Assembly (NCBI GenBank): GCA_965222995.1
Contig: OZ244977.1
Location: 3,410,001-3,474,000 of the forward strand
Length of the DNA: 64,000 nucleotides
From: SB11 sp965222995
GTDB lineage: Bacteria; Bacteroidota; Bacteroidia; UBA8524
Direction: 5' to 3'
Shown: in pieces, positions 27,565-36,335 of the stretch
Layout: each line of letters begins with the position of its first letter
Position numbering within the stretch: the stretch's first letter is position 1
Translations under genes and position numbers: made by a program
The notes under the pieces: model-generated
What the model was told of the DNA's origin: nothing
Seen by the model: only the letters and a program-made list of their open reading frames with translations
Databases searched by the model: none

Positions 27565-28563
27565 CTATACAAAGTTTTCTGCCAGTTTTAATATTTCTGA
27601 GGATGGAGACTTTTTTTCATATAAAATTCTATACAGCGTATACAGCATAGGCATCTTATAATCCAAACCTTTACAAATTTCATACATGCTTTTTGTTGCA
27701 TAAAACCCTTCAGCCACCATTTTCATCTCGAGCTGGGCCGACTTTACACTATAACCTTTACCTATCATGTTACCAAAAGTGCGGTTACGGCTAAACTGTG
27801 AATAGGCTGTTACCAAAAGGTCTCCCAAATAAGGACTTCGCTCAATGTGTCGGTCGCGGTTGCCAACATGGTCAAGAAAGTTTTTCATTTCTTCCATAGC
27901 ATTAGTTATTAATACTGCCTGAAAGTTGTCTCCGTATCCCAAGCCATGACATATACCTGCCATTATAGAGTATATATTTTTCAGTATTGAAGCATATTCA
28001 ATACCAATTAAGTCTTTACTTACCGTGGTTTTTATATAGCGGATGGAAAGAAAATCAGCTATCTGCTGAGTACTCTTTTTAGATTCTCCCGCAATGGTAA
28101 GGTAACTTAGTTTTTCCAGGGCAACTTCTTCGGCATGACAAGGGCCTGCAATTACAATATTCTTTTTTTCAGGAACATTGAAATGTTCTCTGAAATAATC
28201 GTTTAATACCTGATGGGTTTGAGGCACTACACCTTTTACAGCAGACACTAATAATTTATCTTCCAAAGCATCTTTGGGCAACTGGCTAAATGTATCGTAA
28301 ACAAAGGCAGACGGAATTGCAATAATTATAATGTCAGCCTCTTTTATCACATACTGAAAATCAGCACTTAGCTCAATCTTCTCCGTAGGAATAGTAACAG
28401 AATTAAGATAATTAGGGTTGTGCCTGTGTGTATGGATATAGTTTATATTTTCTTCACTGCGTAGCCACCAAAGTAAATCTACCCCATTATCGTGATACTT
28501 GTCTGATAAGATTTTTATAATAGCAGTAGCCCAACTACCGCCTCCAACAACAGCAACTTTCAT
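27565..28563 (-). CDS. gpsA: NAD(P)H-dependent glycerol-3-phosphate dehydrogenase
   Basis: 332 residues. The Rossmann motif is VAVVGGGSWATA (3-14). IIIAIPSAF and LLVSAVKG form the second half of the NAD site, and GIEYASILKNIYSIMAG carries the catalytic lysine. The enzyme reduces dihydroxyacetone phosphate to sn-glycerol-3-phosphate for phospholipid synthesis. The start is the ATG at 28563. CAAAAGTA at 28584-28591 (TACTTTTG on the minus strand) is a likely promoter box. Confidence 0.88.
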   Translation of the reverse strand: MKVAVVGGGSWATAIIKILSDKYHDNGVDLLWWLRSEENINYIHTHRHNPNYLNSVTIPTEKIELSADFQYVIKEADIIIIAIPSAFVYDTFSQLPKDALEDKLLVSAVKGVVPQTHQVLNDYFREHFNVPEKKNIVIAGPCHAEEVALEKLSYLTIAGESKKSTQQIADFLSIRYIKTTVSKDLIGIEYASILKNIYSIMAGICHGLGYGDNFQAVLITNAMEEMKNFLDHVGNRDRHIERSPYLGDLLVTAYSQFSRNRTFGNMIGKGYSVKSAQLEMKMVAEGFYATKSMYEICKGLDYKMPMLYTLYRILYEKKSPSSEILKLAENFV

Positions 28564-28609
28564 TCCTTCAGCTTAGTTGAGGGCAAAAGTAAGGATTTTT
28601 AGCTATAGC

Positions 28610-30001
28610 CTATTTTTTCCTGTTAAATAGCTTGTCTTTATCGGTTACTTCTACTTCACTTCCATCTTTAAGTGTTTTTGAGATGGCACTGTAAGGGCTT
28701 ATAACAACCTCATCTCCTTTTTTAAGTCCTTTTTTAATTTCAATATACTTACTGTCTTGTATACCTGTTTCAACTTCAACCATTTTCACTTTTCCATCAC
28801 TATACACAAAAACAACCTCTTTTTTCTCATCCTCTTCGTCTTCATCATCACTTTTCTTCTTTGGTTTTTTCTCTTCTTCACTCTCGTCTTTTTGGCTCTC
28901 TTTTTTAGACTTTTTACCCTTTCTCTTTTCTTTCTTCTCATCAATACTACGAGTAGTTACCGATTCAATAGGTATTGTTAGAACACCTTCTTTCAAATCG
29001 GTTTCAATATCTGCAGTACCCGACATGCCCGGGCGAAAGGGAGACAGTTTCTCGCTCATGCCTTCCATAAGTGAGGCATAAGAACTGCGGAGAACACGAA
29101 TTTTCACCTCAAAATTAGTTACTTGGTCAGTACTTGCAGCATTGCTTGTTGTAGCAGAGTTAGCTACTTCTTTTACAATACCTTTAAATTTTTTGCCCGG
29201 ATAAGCGTCAACTTCTACAGTAGCAGTATCACCAATCGAAACACGGATAATATCATTTTCACTAACATCTACCTGCATTTCCATCTGGCTCAAATCAGCA
29301 ATGCGTAAAAGCTCTGTACCTGCCATAGTAGCTGTACCTACTACACGCTCTCCTTCTTTTACATTCAATAGCGAAATTATACCATCCATAGTGGCGTATA
29401 TTTCAGTACGTAAAAGGTTTTTGCTGCTTTGGCTCAATAAGGCCTCAGCAGACTGTACCGAATATCTTGAAGCATTAACAGTTGCCCTTGCAGCATCAAT
29501 ATCTTTTACGGCAGCTTGATATACGCTTTTTGCAGTTTCAAACTCAGCATCAGAAATTACCTTATCGGCATACAGTTTTTTATTTCTTTTATATGCAGGT
29601 TCAATTTCAGCTTTCATTCTAGCTTCAAGCTGTGCCAAACGAGCTTTTGCATTTTCTAAATTCGCCTTTGAATTATTAAGATTTGCACGGGTTCTTGCCA
29701 AATCACTCTCCAACAAATCAGGATTAATACGAACTAATAACTGTCCTTTTTTTACGCTATCGCCTTCTTTTACAAACAGCCCAATAATTTCCCCTGAAAC
29801 TTCAGGAGCTATTTTCACCTCAACCTCAGGTTGTATTTTTCCGTTAGAGCTTACTATTTCTGTAATGTCCCTTTTTTCTACCTTTTCTACGGCAACTTTG
29901 AGTTTGCCGTCTTTACCTCCAAATACGGCACCTACAATAGCTACTAAAACAATAGCTATTAATACCCAATAGTACCAGGCCAGTTTAAATTTCTTTTTCA
30001 T
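28610..30001 (-). CDS. Efflux periplasmic adaptor (HlyD/MacA-type membrane fusion protein)
   Basis: 463 residues. One N-terminal membrane helix (about 7-27) is followed by a lipoyl half (IAPEVSGEIIGLFVKEGDSVKKGQLL), a coiled-coil hairpin (about 95-190), the second lipoyl half (IYATMDGIISLLNVKEGERV) and beta-barrel domains. A Lys/Glu/Asp-rich insert at about 350-400 is unusual. Adaptors join an inner membrane pump to an outer membrane channel. Its ATG overlaps the stop of the TolC-like gene by one base. The expected pump gene does not follow; gpsA does. Confidence 0.85.
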   Translation of the reverse strand: MKKKFKLAWYYWVLIAIVLVAIVGAVFGGKDGKLKVAVEKVEKRDITEIVSSNGKIQPEVEVKIAPEVSGEIIGLFVKEGDSVKKGQLLVRINPDLLESDLARTRANLNNSKANLENAKARLAQLEARMKAEIEPAYKRNKKLYADKVISDAEFETAKSVYQAAVKDIDAARATVNASRYSVQSAEALLSQSSKNLLRTEIYATMDGIISLLNVKEGERVVGTATMAGTELLRIADLSQMEMQVDVSENDIIRVSIGDTATVEVDAYPGKKFKGIVKEVANSATTSNAASTDQVTNFEVKIRVLRSSYASLMEGMSEKLSPFRPGMSGTADIETDLKEGVLTIPIESVTTRSIDEKKEKRKGKKSKKESQKDESEEEKKPKKKSDDEDEEDEKKEVVFVYSDGKVKMVEVETGIQDSKYIEIKKGLKKGDEVVISPYSAISKTLKDGSEVEVTDKDKLFNRKK

Positions 30002-31419
30002 TAGTTAGTGATTTTTCCGGTGTTGTAAAACTCAATGGTTTTCATGCGAAACAAAAGTTCGTATTGTGCTTGCGCCAAAGTAATTTCGGCACGGGTATAG
30101 TTGTTTTTTATTAAAGCAAACTCAGCAAAATTCATTAAGCCTGCATCGTTTCTGGCTTTTGCAAACTCATAGCTTTTCTTTTGTGCTTCTAAGTTATCTT
30201 TTGCACTTACATAGCGTGCCTTTGCAGCATCATATTCCGTTACCGCCGTGGTTACTTCTCTAAATAAGTTGTTTTCGGCTTGTTTATAGTTTAGCTCGGC
30301 CACTTTAATGTTAGTTCGGGCATTTTTTATAGAGCTTGATATTTGCCCGCCATTAAATATAGGAATGTTCATGCTTACACCTATAAACCTACCCAAGTTA
30401 TTGTTTAATTGTTCACTAAATGGGGTAATTTCTGAAGATGTAGGAACCTGATAAGGAACTACTACAGGGTTCCCGTTTAAGTCGGTATATATTTCTCTTG
30501 TCCCCAGTGTAACAAAATTACCCAAGCTTTTAAACGACTCTGAATAAACAGTGCTTATTGAGCCGTTAAGTGTTATACGGGGAATGCGCCCGCCTTTAGC
30601 TACTTTATAACTATAGTTTGAGCTTATAATACGTTGTTTAGCTGCTGAAATTTCAGGTGCAGTTGTAGCAAAATTATTATAAACGTTTGTGGCTATATAT
30701 GGGGGCAGATTTTCGAAGTTTTGAGTTAACCCCGGTTTTGTTATTTTATCCTCTTCATTCGGTTCTTTCATCATCAACTGCCACAAGCTTAAATAAGATA
30801 ACTTTAATTGATTTTCAGCCGATATAAGGTTTAGTTTTTCGGTAGCCAATTGTGCTCTAATATCCAACTCGGCATTTATAGCAGAACGCCCGGCTTCAAC
30901 CAGCTTTTTTGTTCTTTCAAGCTGTTGTGTAGTAGTTTGTACTTGTGCTTTATTAATAGCAACAACCTCATCGTTTAAAACAACTTGTAAAAAAGCATTG
31001 GCTACATTTAAAGCAATAGTGTTTTTTGTTGCTTTTAGGTCTTCGTTAGTCGCTTTTTTATCAGCTGTACGTTGTTTAATGGTATTTTGATTTTGTAAGC
31101 CTCCGAATAGCACAAGGTTTCCTGTTATACCAAAATTATTACTACGTATTTGTTGTGTAGCAAAGGTGTTTGTAAAAGGGTCAATAGAACGACCAAAGTT
31201 ATAGTTATTTGATGCAGAGCCGTTAACGGTTGGCAACAGTGCCATTTTACTTTGCAACAAATTATTATTACTTATATCTAACTGTGCTTCACCTTGCTTT
31301 ACAGTTAAGTTATTTTCAAGTGCATAGTTTATACATTCTTCCAAAGTCCATGTGGTTTGCGAAAAACCTGCCAGAGGCGCAATGAAGAATATTAGTATGA
31401 GCAGGTAAATTTTGTTCAT
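30001..31419 (-). CDS. TolC family outer membrane channel protein
   Basis: About 472 residues from the ATG at 31419; a TTG eight codons upstream is rejected because MNKIYLLILIFFIAPLAGFSQ is a complete signal peptide at the ATG. Two outer membrane efflux protein repeats are visible (about 25-215 and 270-470), each with long alpha-helical coiled-coil segments, as in TolC. It forms the outer membrane exit duct of a tripartite pump with the adaptor translated from the overlapping downstream gene. Confidence 0.85.
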   Translation of the reverse strand: MNKIYLLILIFFIAPLAGFSQTTWTLEECINYALENNLTVKQGEAQLDISNNNLLQSKMALLPTVNGSASNNYNFGRSIDPFTNTFATQQIRSNNFGITGNLVLFGGLQNQNTIKQRTADKKATNEDLKATKNTIALNVANAFLQVVLNDEVVAINKAQVQTTTQQLERTKKLVEAGRSAINAELDIRAQLATEKLNLISAENQLKLSYLSLWQLMMKEPNEEDKITKPGLTQNFENLPPYIATNVYNNFATTAPEISAAKQRIISSNYSYKVAKGGRIPRITLNGSISTVYSESFKSLGNFVTLGTREIYTDLNGNPVVVPYQVPTSSEITPFSEQLNNNLGRFIGVSMNIPIFNGGQISSSIKNARTNIKVAELNYKQAENNLFREVTTAVTEYDAAKARYVSAKDNLEAQKKSYEFAKARNDAGLMNFAEFALIKNNYTRAEITLAQAQYELLFRMKTIEFYNTGKITN

Positions 31420-31494
31420 GGCTGGTAATAAATACAAAAGCAATATTATTGTGTTAAAATTAAGGCGTACTGTTTTAATCGATAAATAAGGTGA

Positions 31495-32103
31495 ATGTTT
31501 CGGTATAATACCCCATACTTAATGCCATGGCTAATTCCCCAAATTACATGGAAAATGCCTGATGAAGGTAATAATATATACCTTACATTTGATGATGGAC
31601 CTCACCCAGAAATAACCCCCTGGGTTTTGAAAGAACTGGATAAAGTAGGAGCAAAGGCTACCTTTTTTTGTGTGGGGGATAACATGAGGAAATACCCCGA
31701 AGTAGCCGAAGAGATTATACAACAAGGGAGTAGAATAGGGAATCATACGTATAACCACCTTGATGGTTGGAGTACCGAAAACTTTACCTATTTGAAAAAT
31801 ATTTTATTGTGCGACAAATACACTAAAAGCGAGCTGTTTAGACCTCCTTATGGTAAAATAGGGTTAAACCAGTTACTAGCTGTGAAAAAGAAGTTTAAGG
31901 TAATTTACTGGTCTATTTTATCACGCGATTTTGAAAAAGACTTAGATATTAAAGAAAGCTTAGATTACATGAAAGAGAATACAGGGGCGGGGGCTATTGT
32001 ACTTTTTCATGATAGTGATAAAGCAGAAAAGAACATGAAGCAAATGCTTCCTGAGTTTTTGAAGTTCTTTACAGAAAAAGGATATAAATTTAAAACGCTT
32101 TAG
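31495..32103 (+). CDS. Polysaccharide deacetylase family (NodB domain) protein
   Basis: 202 residues. Motif 1 is TFDDGPHPEITP (two Asp of the catalytic and metal site), motif 2 is GNHTYNHLDG (metal-binding His pair), motif 3 is RPPYGK, and motif 5 is IVLFHDSD. These are the carbohydrate esterase family 4 signatures, so a metal-dependent de-N-acetylation of chitin-like or peptidoglycan sugars is likely. No signal peptide is evident, which is odd for a cell-wall enzyme, though the N terminus is mildly hydrophobic. It is divergent from the TolC gene. Confidence 0.82.
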   Translation: MFRYNTPYLMPWLIPQITWKMPDEGNNIYLTFDDGPHPEITPWVLKELDKVGAKATFFCVGDNMRKYPEVAEEIIQQGSRIGNHTYNHLDGWSTENFTYLKNILLCDKYTKSELFRPPYGKIGLNQLLAVKKKFKVIYWSILSRDFEKDLDIKESLDYMKENTGAGAIVLFHDSDKAEKNMKQMLPEFLKFFTEKGYKFKTL

Positions 32104-32104
32104 T

Positions 32105-32479
32105 CTAAAGCAGGTAAGGAACAAACACCAGTAGCCCTATAATTATTGCTATTATAGTAGCCAATAAAGTAGCGCCCGCGGCAACATCCTTTACCCAGCC
32201 GGCATTTTCATTTTTTTCCGGTGAAACCATATCTACCAGTTTTTCTATAGCACTGTTAAATGCTTCGGCAACTATTACCATGCCTATAGCGGCAACAATA
32301 AAAAGCCATTCGGTAATGCTTATGTTAAAGAGAAAACCAAAGCAAACAACTAATATAGCTGCAAGTGAATGAAAACGAAAATTACGCTCTGAAAGAAAAA
32401 CTTTTGCTATGCCCGAAAAGGCATACTTAAAAGAGCGTACATATTTATTGAATAATGAATTGGGGTCGTTTTTAAACAT
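32105..32479 (-). CDS. Diacylglycerol/undecaprenol kinase family membrane protein
   Basis: 124 residues. A short amphipathic N terminus (GIAKVFLSERNFRFHSLAA) precedes three membrane helices. AEAFNSAIEKLVDMVSPEK carries the conserved glutamates and asparagine of the DgkA family. Members phosphorylate diacylglycerol or undecaprenol, the lipid carrier for wall glycans; in Bacteroidota either is possible. Its ATG lies eight bases inside the end of ribH, so translation is probably coupled. Confidence 0.82.
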   Translation of the reverse strand: MFKNDPNSLFNKYVRSFKYAFSGIAKVFLSERNFRFHSLAAILVVCFGFLFNISITEWLFIVAAIGMVIVAEAFNSAIEKLVDMVSPEKNENAGWVKDVAAGATLLATIIAIIIGLLVFVPYLL

Positions 32480-32960
32480 TTTGATTTAGTGCCAGCATTT
32501 GCAAAGCGGTAACAGCAGCTTCAACCCCTTTATTGCCATGTTTTCCTCCGGCGCGGTCTAAAGCTTGCCCTTGATTATCAGTAGTAAGTACTCCAAATAT
32601 AACAGGTTTGTTATATTTAAGCCCTACATTCATAATACCGTTTGCAGCAGCATCGCAAATAAAATCAAAGTGGCGGGTTTCGCCTTGTATTACACAACCC
32701 AGTGTGATTACTGCATCAATAGAGCTGTTTTGAGCAGCGTATTGTGCTCCTAAAGCCAGTTCAAAAGTTCCCGGAACATAACTTATATAAGTATTGGCAG
32801 AAGTAACACCGGCTTGTTCTAAAGCTTGCTTTGCTCCAATAAGTAATGCTCCCGTAACTTCTTCATTCCATCGAGAGACCACAATGGCAATTTTTAAATT
32901 TCTACCATCGGGCAAAACCACATCGCCAAAATCAGAAAGGTTTTTATGACCTGTAGCCAT
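32472..32960 (-). CDS. ribH: 6,7-dimethyl-8-ribityllumazine synthase
   Basis: 162 residues. IAIVVSRWNEEVTGALLIGA is the substrate-binding N-terminal strand. YVPGTFELALGAQYAA and VITLGCVIQGETRHFDFICD (with the catalytic His in TRHFDF) are the family signatures, and FGVLTTDNQGQALDRAG follows. The enzyme condenses the pyrimidinedione and dihydroxybutanone phosphate in the penultimate step of riboflavin synthesis, as a cytoplasmic pentamer or icosahedron. It is followed by the DgkA-like gene, which overlaps it by eight bases. Confidence 0.94.
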   Translation of the reverse strand: MATGHKNLSDFGDVVLPDGRNLKIAIVVSRWNEEVTGALLIGAKQALEQAGVTSANTYISYVPGTFELALGAQYAAQNSSIDAVITLGCVIQGETRHFDFICDAAANGIMNVGLKYNKPVIFGVLTTDNQGQALDRAGGKHGNKGVEAAVTALQMLALNQNV

Positions 32961-32976
32961 AGTAAGAATAATTTAA

Positions 32977-33675
32977 TTACTCGAAGCTACTGATACCTGC
33001 TTTTGCTTTTGCACGAGCAATATATTTTTCAATATCTCTTGCAGGTTCGCTTTCAGTATAATTCTTTTTAATTTTACTATATGTTTTTGCTGCAGCTTCG
33101 TACTCTTCAAGGTTTTCTTGTACTAAGCCAAGTTTTTTCAAAAACTTAGGAGCTGTATAGGGGTTGTCAGAATAGTTAGCAGCTTTTTTATAGTAGTCGG
33201 CAGCAGTTTCAAGGTCGTTCAATTCCACGTGGCAATCGCCAATTAAACCAATAACATGCGGGCGAACCAACACATCATCAAGTTTAAACTGTTCCAGGTA
33301 CTCAATAGCAGTCTGGAAATCACCTTTTTCCATATAAGCTTTTCCTGCCATATACGCTGCTTTTTGCGCTGCGGGAGTTCCACTGTACTCATCAACAAAG
33401 TCTATAGCATTAATGGCTTCAGGGTCTTTAGGGTCTCCGTTTAAAACAAGATTGAAGGAATCGTTTTCAAAATAGTTTTCCAGTTTAAAAAGGCTGGCAT
33501 TAGCTTCTGCCTCTTTCTGAGCACTAGAGTAATTCATGTATACAAAGCCCACAACTGCTAATACTATAACACCTACGCCTATTTGGACAGCACGCTTATT
33601 TTTTTCGTAGAACTTTTCTGCTTTGCTTATGCTTCCGCCAAGTTCTTCGTCCAAAGTATCTTTTATATCGCTCAT
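32977..33675 (-). CDS. Membrane-anchored TPR protein
   Basis: 232 residues. A short cytoplasmic N terminus is followed by one membrane helix (about 32-50, GVGVIVLAVVGFVYMNYSS) and at least three TPR units (about 105-215; AAQKAAYMAGKAYMEKGDFQTAIEYLEQ, DCHVELNDLETAADYYKKA, EEYEAAAKTYSKIKK). The layout is that of YfgM/TPR_21-like ancillary proteins, which act as periplasmic chaperone scaffolds next to SecYEG. It is 16 bases upstream of ribH on the same strand and is probably in its operon. Confidence 0.72.
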   Translation of the reverse strand: MSDIKDTLDEELGGSISKAEKFYEKNKRAVQIGVGVIVLAVVGFVYMNYSSAQKEAEANASLFKLENYFENDSFNLVLNGDPKDPEAINAIDFVDEYSGTPAAQKAAYMAGKAYMEKGDFQTAIEYLEQFKLDDVLVRPHVIGLIGDCHVELNDLETAADYYKKAANYSDNPYTAPKFLKKLGLVQENLEEYEAAAKTYSKIKKNYTESEPARDIEKYIARAKAKAGISSFE

Positions 33676-33710
33676 TTTCTGTTAAAAATCGTTACTAATT
33701 AATTTTGTGG

Positions 33711-34715
33711 TTAGTCCATTATAAACGGATAATCCGCCTCTTGATAAACATCATTATAAATTTCAGAGGGGTCTGGGTAAGGAGAGTTTTCTGCAAACTC
33801 AACACTTTCGTCTACAATACCTGCAACTTTTTCTTCTATTTCTTCTATTTGCTCTTCAGTAAGCCATTTATTTTTTAAAATGGTTTCCTGCACTTTTTCT
33901 ATAGGGTCTTGATTTTTATACTTTTCAACCTCCTCACGGCTACGGTATTTTGCAGGGTCACTCATACTATGTCCTTTGTAGCGGTAGGTACGCACTTCTA
34001 AAAACGTAGGTCCTTCACCTTTTCTGGCTCTTTCGGCAGCTTTTTCAATAGCTTCGTGTACAGTCTCAACCGTCATACCGTCAACAGCAGCATTAGGCAT
34101 GTCAAAGGCATTTCCAATTTCGTGTATATCAAGCTTATTGGTAGTACGCTCTACCGAAGTACCCATAGCAAAGCCGTTATTCTCGCAAACAAAAACTACG
34201 GGTAGGTTCCATAGCATTGCCATATTAAAAGTCTCGTTTAACGAGCCTTGACGTACAGCGCCATCACCTAAATAGCAAATACAAACATTACCTGTTTCAT
34301 TATACTGCTCGGCAAACGCAATACCAGCCCCTAAAGGAATTTGTCCCCCAACTATACCATGACCTCCATAGAAATTGTGCTCTTTAGAGAACATGTGCAT
34401 ACTACCCCCTTTTCCTTTGCTACAGCCGTCTATTTTTCCAAATAATTCAGCCATAACAGCATTGGCACTAATGCCACAACCCAACGCGTGGGCGTGGTCT
34501 CTATATGCAGTGATAATTTTATCATCTTTAGTAACAGCGCTCATAGTACCTGCTACTACAGCTTCTTGTCCAATATATAAGTGGCAGAAACCTTTAATTT
34601 TTTGTTTTCCGTAGAGTTGAGCTGCCTTTTCTTCGAAACGACGCATCAATAACATCTCTTCAAACCATTTTAAATAGGTTTCTTTACCAAACTTCTGTTG
34701 TGCTTTTTTAGCCAT
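33711..34715 (-). CDS. pdhA: Pyruvate dehydrogenase E1 component, alpha subunit
   Basis: 334 residues. The thiamine-diphosphate motif runs from GDGAVRQGSLNE to VFVCENN (about 152-182). YRDHAHALG, GKGGSMHMF and GHGIVGGQIPLGAG are family signatures, and YRYKGHSMSDPAKYR is the loop that carries the regulatory serines in eukaryotes. The E1 tetramer decarboxylates pyruvate and passes the acetyl group to E2. The beta subunit and E2 are not beside it. A branched-chain E1 alpha is less likely. TATTTTTG on the minus strand (34743-34736) may be its promoter box. Confidence 0.88.
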   Translation of the reverse strand: MAKKAQQKFGKETYLKWFEEMLLMRRFEEKAAQLYGKQKIKGFCHLYIGQEAVVAGTMSAVTKDDKIITAYRDHAHALGCGISANAVMAELFGKIDGCSKGKGGSMHMFSKEHNFYGGHGIVGGQIPLGAGIAFAEQYNETGNVCICYLGDGAVRQGSLNETFNMAMLWNLPVVFVCENNGFAMGTSVERTTNKLDIHEIGNAFDMPNAAVDGMTVETVHEAIEKAAERARKGEGPTFLEVRTYRYKGHSMSDPAKYRSREEVEKYKNQDPIEKVQETILKNKWLTEEQIEEIEEKVAGIVDESVEFAENSPYPDPSEIYNDVYQEADYPFIMD

Positions 34716-34940
34716 TATACTTTTTTACAGAATTGCAAAAATAGACTTTTTTAAACATTTCAAAAACCACATTATACATAAGGAGAAAGCCTGTACAGAG
34801 TAAGAACTTTAGCGGCGAATAGAGTGAAATACAGATTAACCTAATCGGTTGATTATAAATATTTAATGGTACAAAACTGCAAAAATATCCTTACCTTTAT
34901 TATATGTAAAAATCAATAATCCCCTCTAAACATATCGCCT

Positions 34941-35633
34941 ATGAAAAAAAGTTTACTACTGCTTTTTACGGTTTTTTGGGCTGTTACACCTTTATTGGCA
35001 CAAAACAATAAGCAACGGCCAAAGCAAAAAAGAAGAAAAACACCTTATGTGTATAAAACCGATTACGAGGCAAAAATGAAAGAAGTTGACGGAAAAGTAA
35101 ATGCGGCTTTAGGCACTGCCACCACTCTGAAAAGAGAGCTAAGTGATAAGCTTGACAAAATTGAAGAACTGGATGCCAAAATGATGGAGGTTGAAGAAAT
35201 ACTGAGTTCAGCCAACTTTAAAATTAGTTTAACATCAGACTCTTTAAGTAAAACTCGTTTTTCTGTAAAAGAATTTAAAGCGGAAACAGATGAAGAAATT
35301 ACAGCTTTACATAATAGCACCAAAGAGCAAACTAAACTAATTTGGATGGCAGCGGGTATAGCCTTTTTATTGAGTTTAATTCTGTTTTTTGTGTTAAGTA
35401 GGTTACTGGGACGTTTACGAAAAGACACAAACAAACAAACCACTATGCTCTATGATAAGTTGAAGGAAGAGAATGAAACTCAAAACAAAAAGTTTGCTGA
35501 TGAAATGAGAGATAATAAAATACGACTAACCAATGACATAAACAGGCTTAAAGATGAAGTAAAAACAAGTAACGAGACAACAACAACAAGCCTTGCTGAA
35601 ATAGCGCAACGCTTAGACGCAATGAATAAATAG
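34941..35633 (+). CDS. Membrane protein with signal sequence and coiled coils, unknown function
   Basis: 230 residues. A signal peptide (about 1-20, ending PLLAQ) is followed by a basic segment (KQRPKQKRRKTPY), a coiled coil (about 45-130), one membrane helix (about 132-153, IWMAAGIAFLLSLILFFVLSRL) and a second coiled coil to the end. The layout suggests a periplasmic rod tethered to the inner membrane with a cytoplasmic helix. I do not recognise a family. It ends in a shared bidirectional terminator. Confidence 0.6.
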   Translation: MKKSLLLLFTVFWAVTPLLAQNNKQRPKQKRRKTPYVYKTDYEAKMKEVDGKVNAALGTATTLKRELSDKLDKIEELDAKMMEVEEILSSANFKISLTSDSLSKTRFSVKEFKAETDEEITALHNSTKEQTKLIWMAAGIAFLLSLILFFVLSRLLGRLRKDTNKQTTMLYDKLKEENETQNKKFADEMRDNKIRLTNDINRLKDEVKTSNETTTTSLAEIAQRLDAMNK

Positions 35634-35640
35634 TTTAAAT

Positions 35641-35665
35641 AAAAAAGGGGGAAGCCCCCTTTTTT
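35641..35665. terminator. Bidirectional intrinsic terminator
   Basis: An 11-pair perfect hairpin (AAAAAAGGGGG / CCCCCTTTTTT, three-base loop) between two convergent genes. The A and T runs give a terminator in both directions. Confidence 0.88.
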
Positions 35666-35667
35666 AT

Positions 35668-36309
35668 TTAATGGTCATCAAAGCTTTCAAATTTATAAAT
35701 AGGGTCTATTTCATCGTTAGGATGGATATCTATAATAGAATTAATTAACCCTGTTTCAATGTCAAAAATCCATCCGTGTAAAGTGGGTATTTGCTCTATT
35801 TGCCAAGCTTTTTGAACTATAGATGTTCTGCTTAAGTTATGGGTTTGCTCAATAACGTTTAGCTCAACTAATTTATTCAAACGGTCATGTTCGTTGTCTA
35901 TGTTGTCTATCTCATCTCTGTGAATACGATAAATATCTTTTATCTGCCTAATCCATTTATTAATCAACCCAAAATGATGGTGCCCCGCTGCTGCAGCAAC
36001 CCCTCCGCAACCGGTATGCCCGCAAAGTATAATGTGCTTCACTTTTAGTTGTTCAACAGCATATTGTAGTACACTCATTAAATTAAAGTCAGTATGTACA
36101 ACAAGGTTAGCAACATTTCTGTGTACAAATACATCGCCGGGATGTGTATTGGTAATTTCGCTTATAGGTACTCTGCTGTCAGAGCAGCCAATCCATAAAA
36201 ATTCTGGGTGCTGCCCCTCAGACAAATGTTTAAAATAGTTTGCATCTTTATCAGTGCGTTCTTGCGCCCAAGCTTTATTTTCTAGTAGCAGCTGATCAAT
36301 TTTTTCCAT
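35668..36309 (-). CDS. Beta-class carbonic anhydrase
   Basis: 213 residues. The zinc ligands are C42 (in CSDSRVP), H97 and C100 (in GHTGCGG), with the D44/R46 dyad of the active site. The length and motifs fit the Can-type cytoplasmic enzyme, which interconverts CO2 and bicarbonate. It starts 26 bases after the stop of the SulP transporter on the same strand, so the pair is likely one operon for bicarbonate supply. Confidence 0.92.
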   Translation of the reverse strand: MEKIDQLLLENKAWAQERTDKDANYFKHLSEGQHPEFLWIGCSDSRVPISEITNTHPGDVFVHRNVANLVVHTDFNLMSVLQYAVEQLKVKHIILCGHTGCGGVAAAAGHHHFGLINKWIRQIKDIYRIHRDEIDNIDNEHDRLNKLVELNVIEQTHNLSRTSIVQKAWQIEQIPTLHGWIFDIETGLINSIIDIHPNDEIDPIYKFESFDDH

Positions 36310-36335
36310 ATTAAATTAAGGTTGTTTATCAAAGT

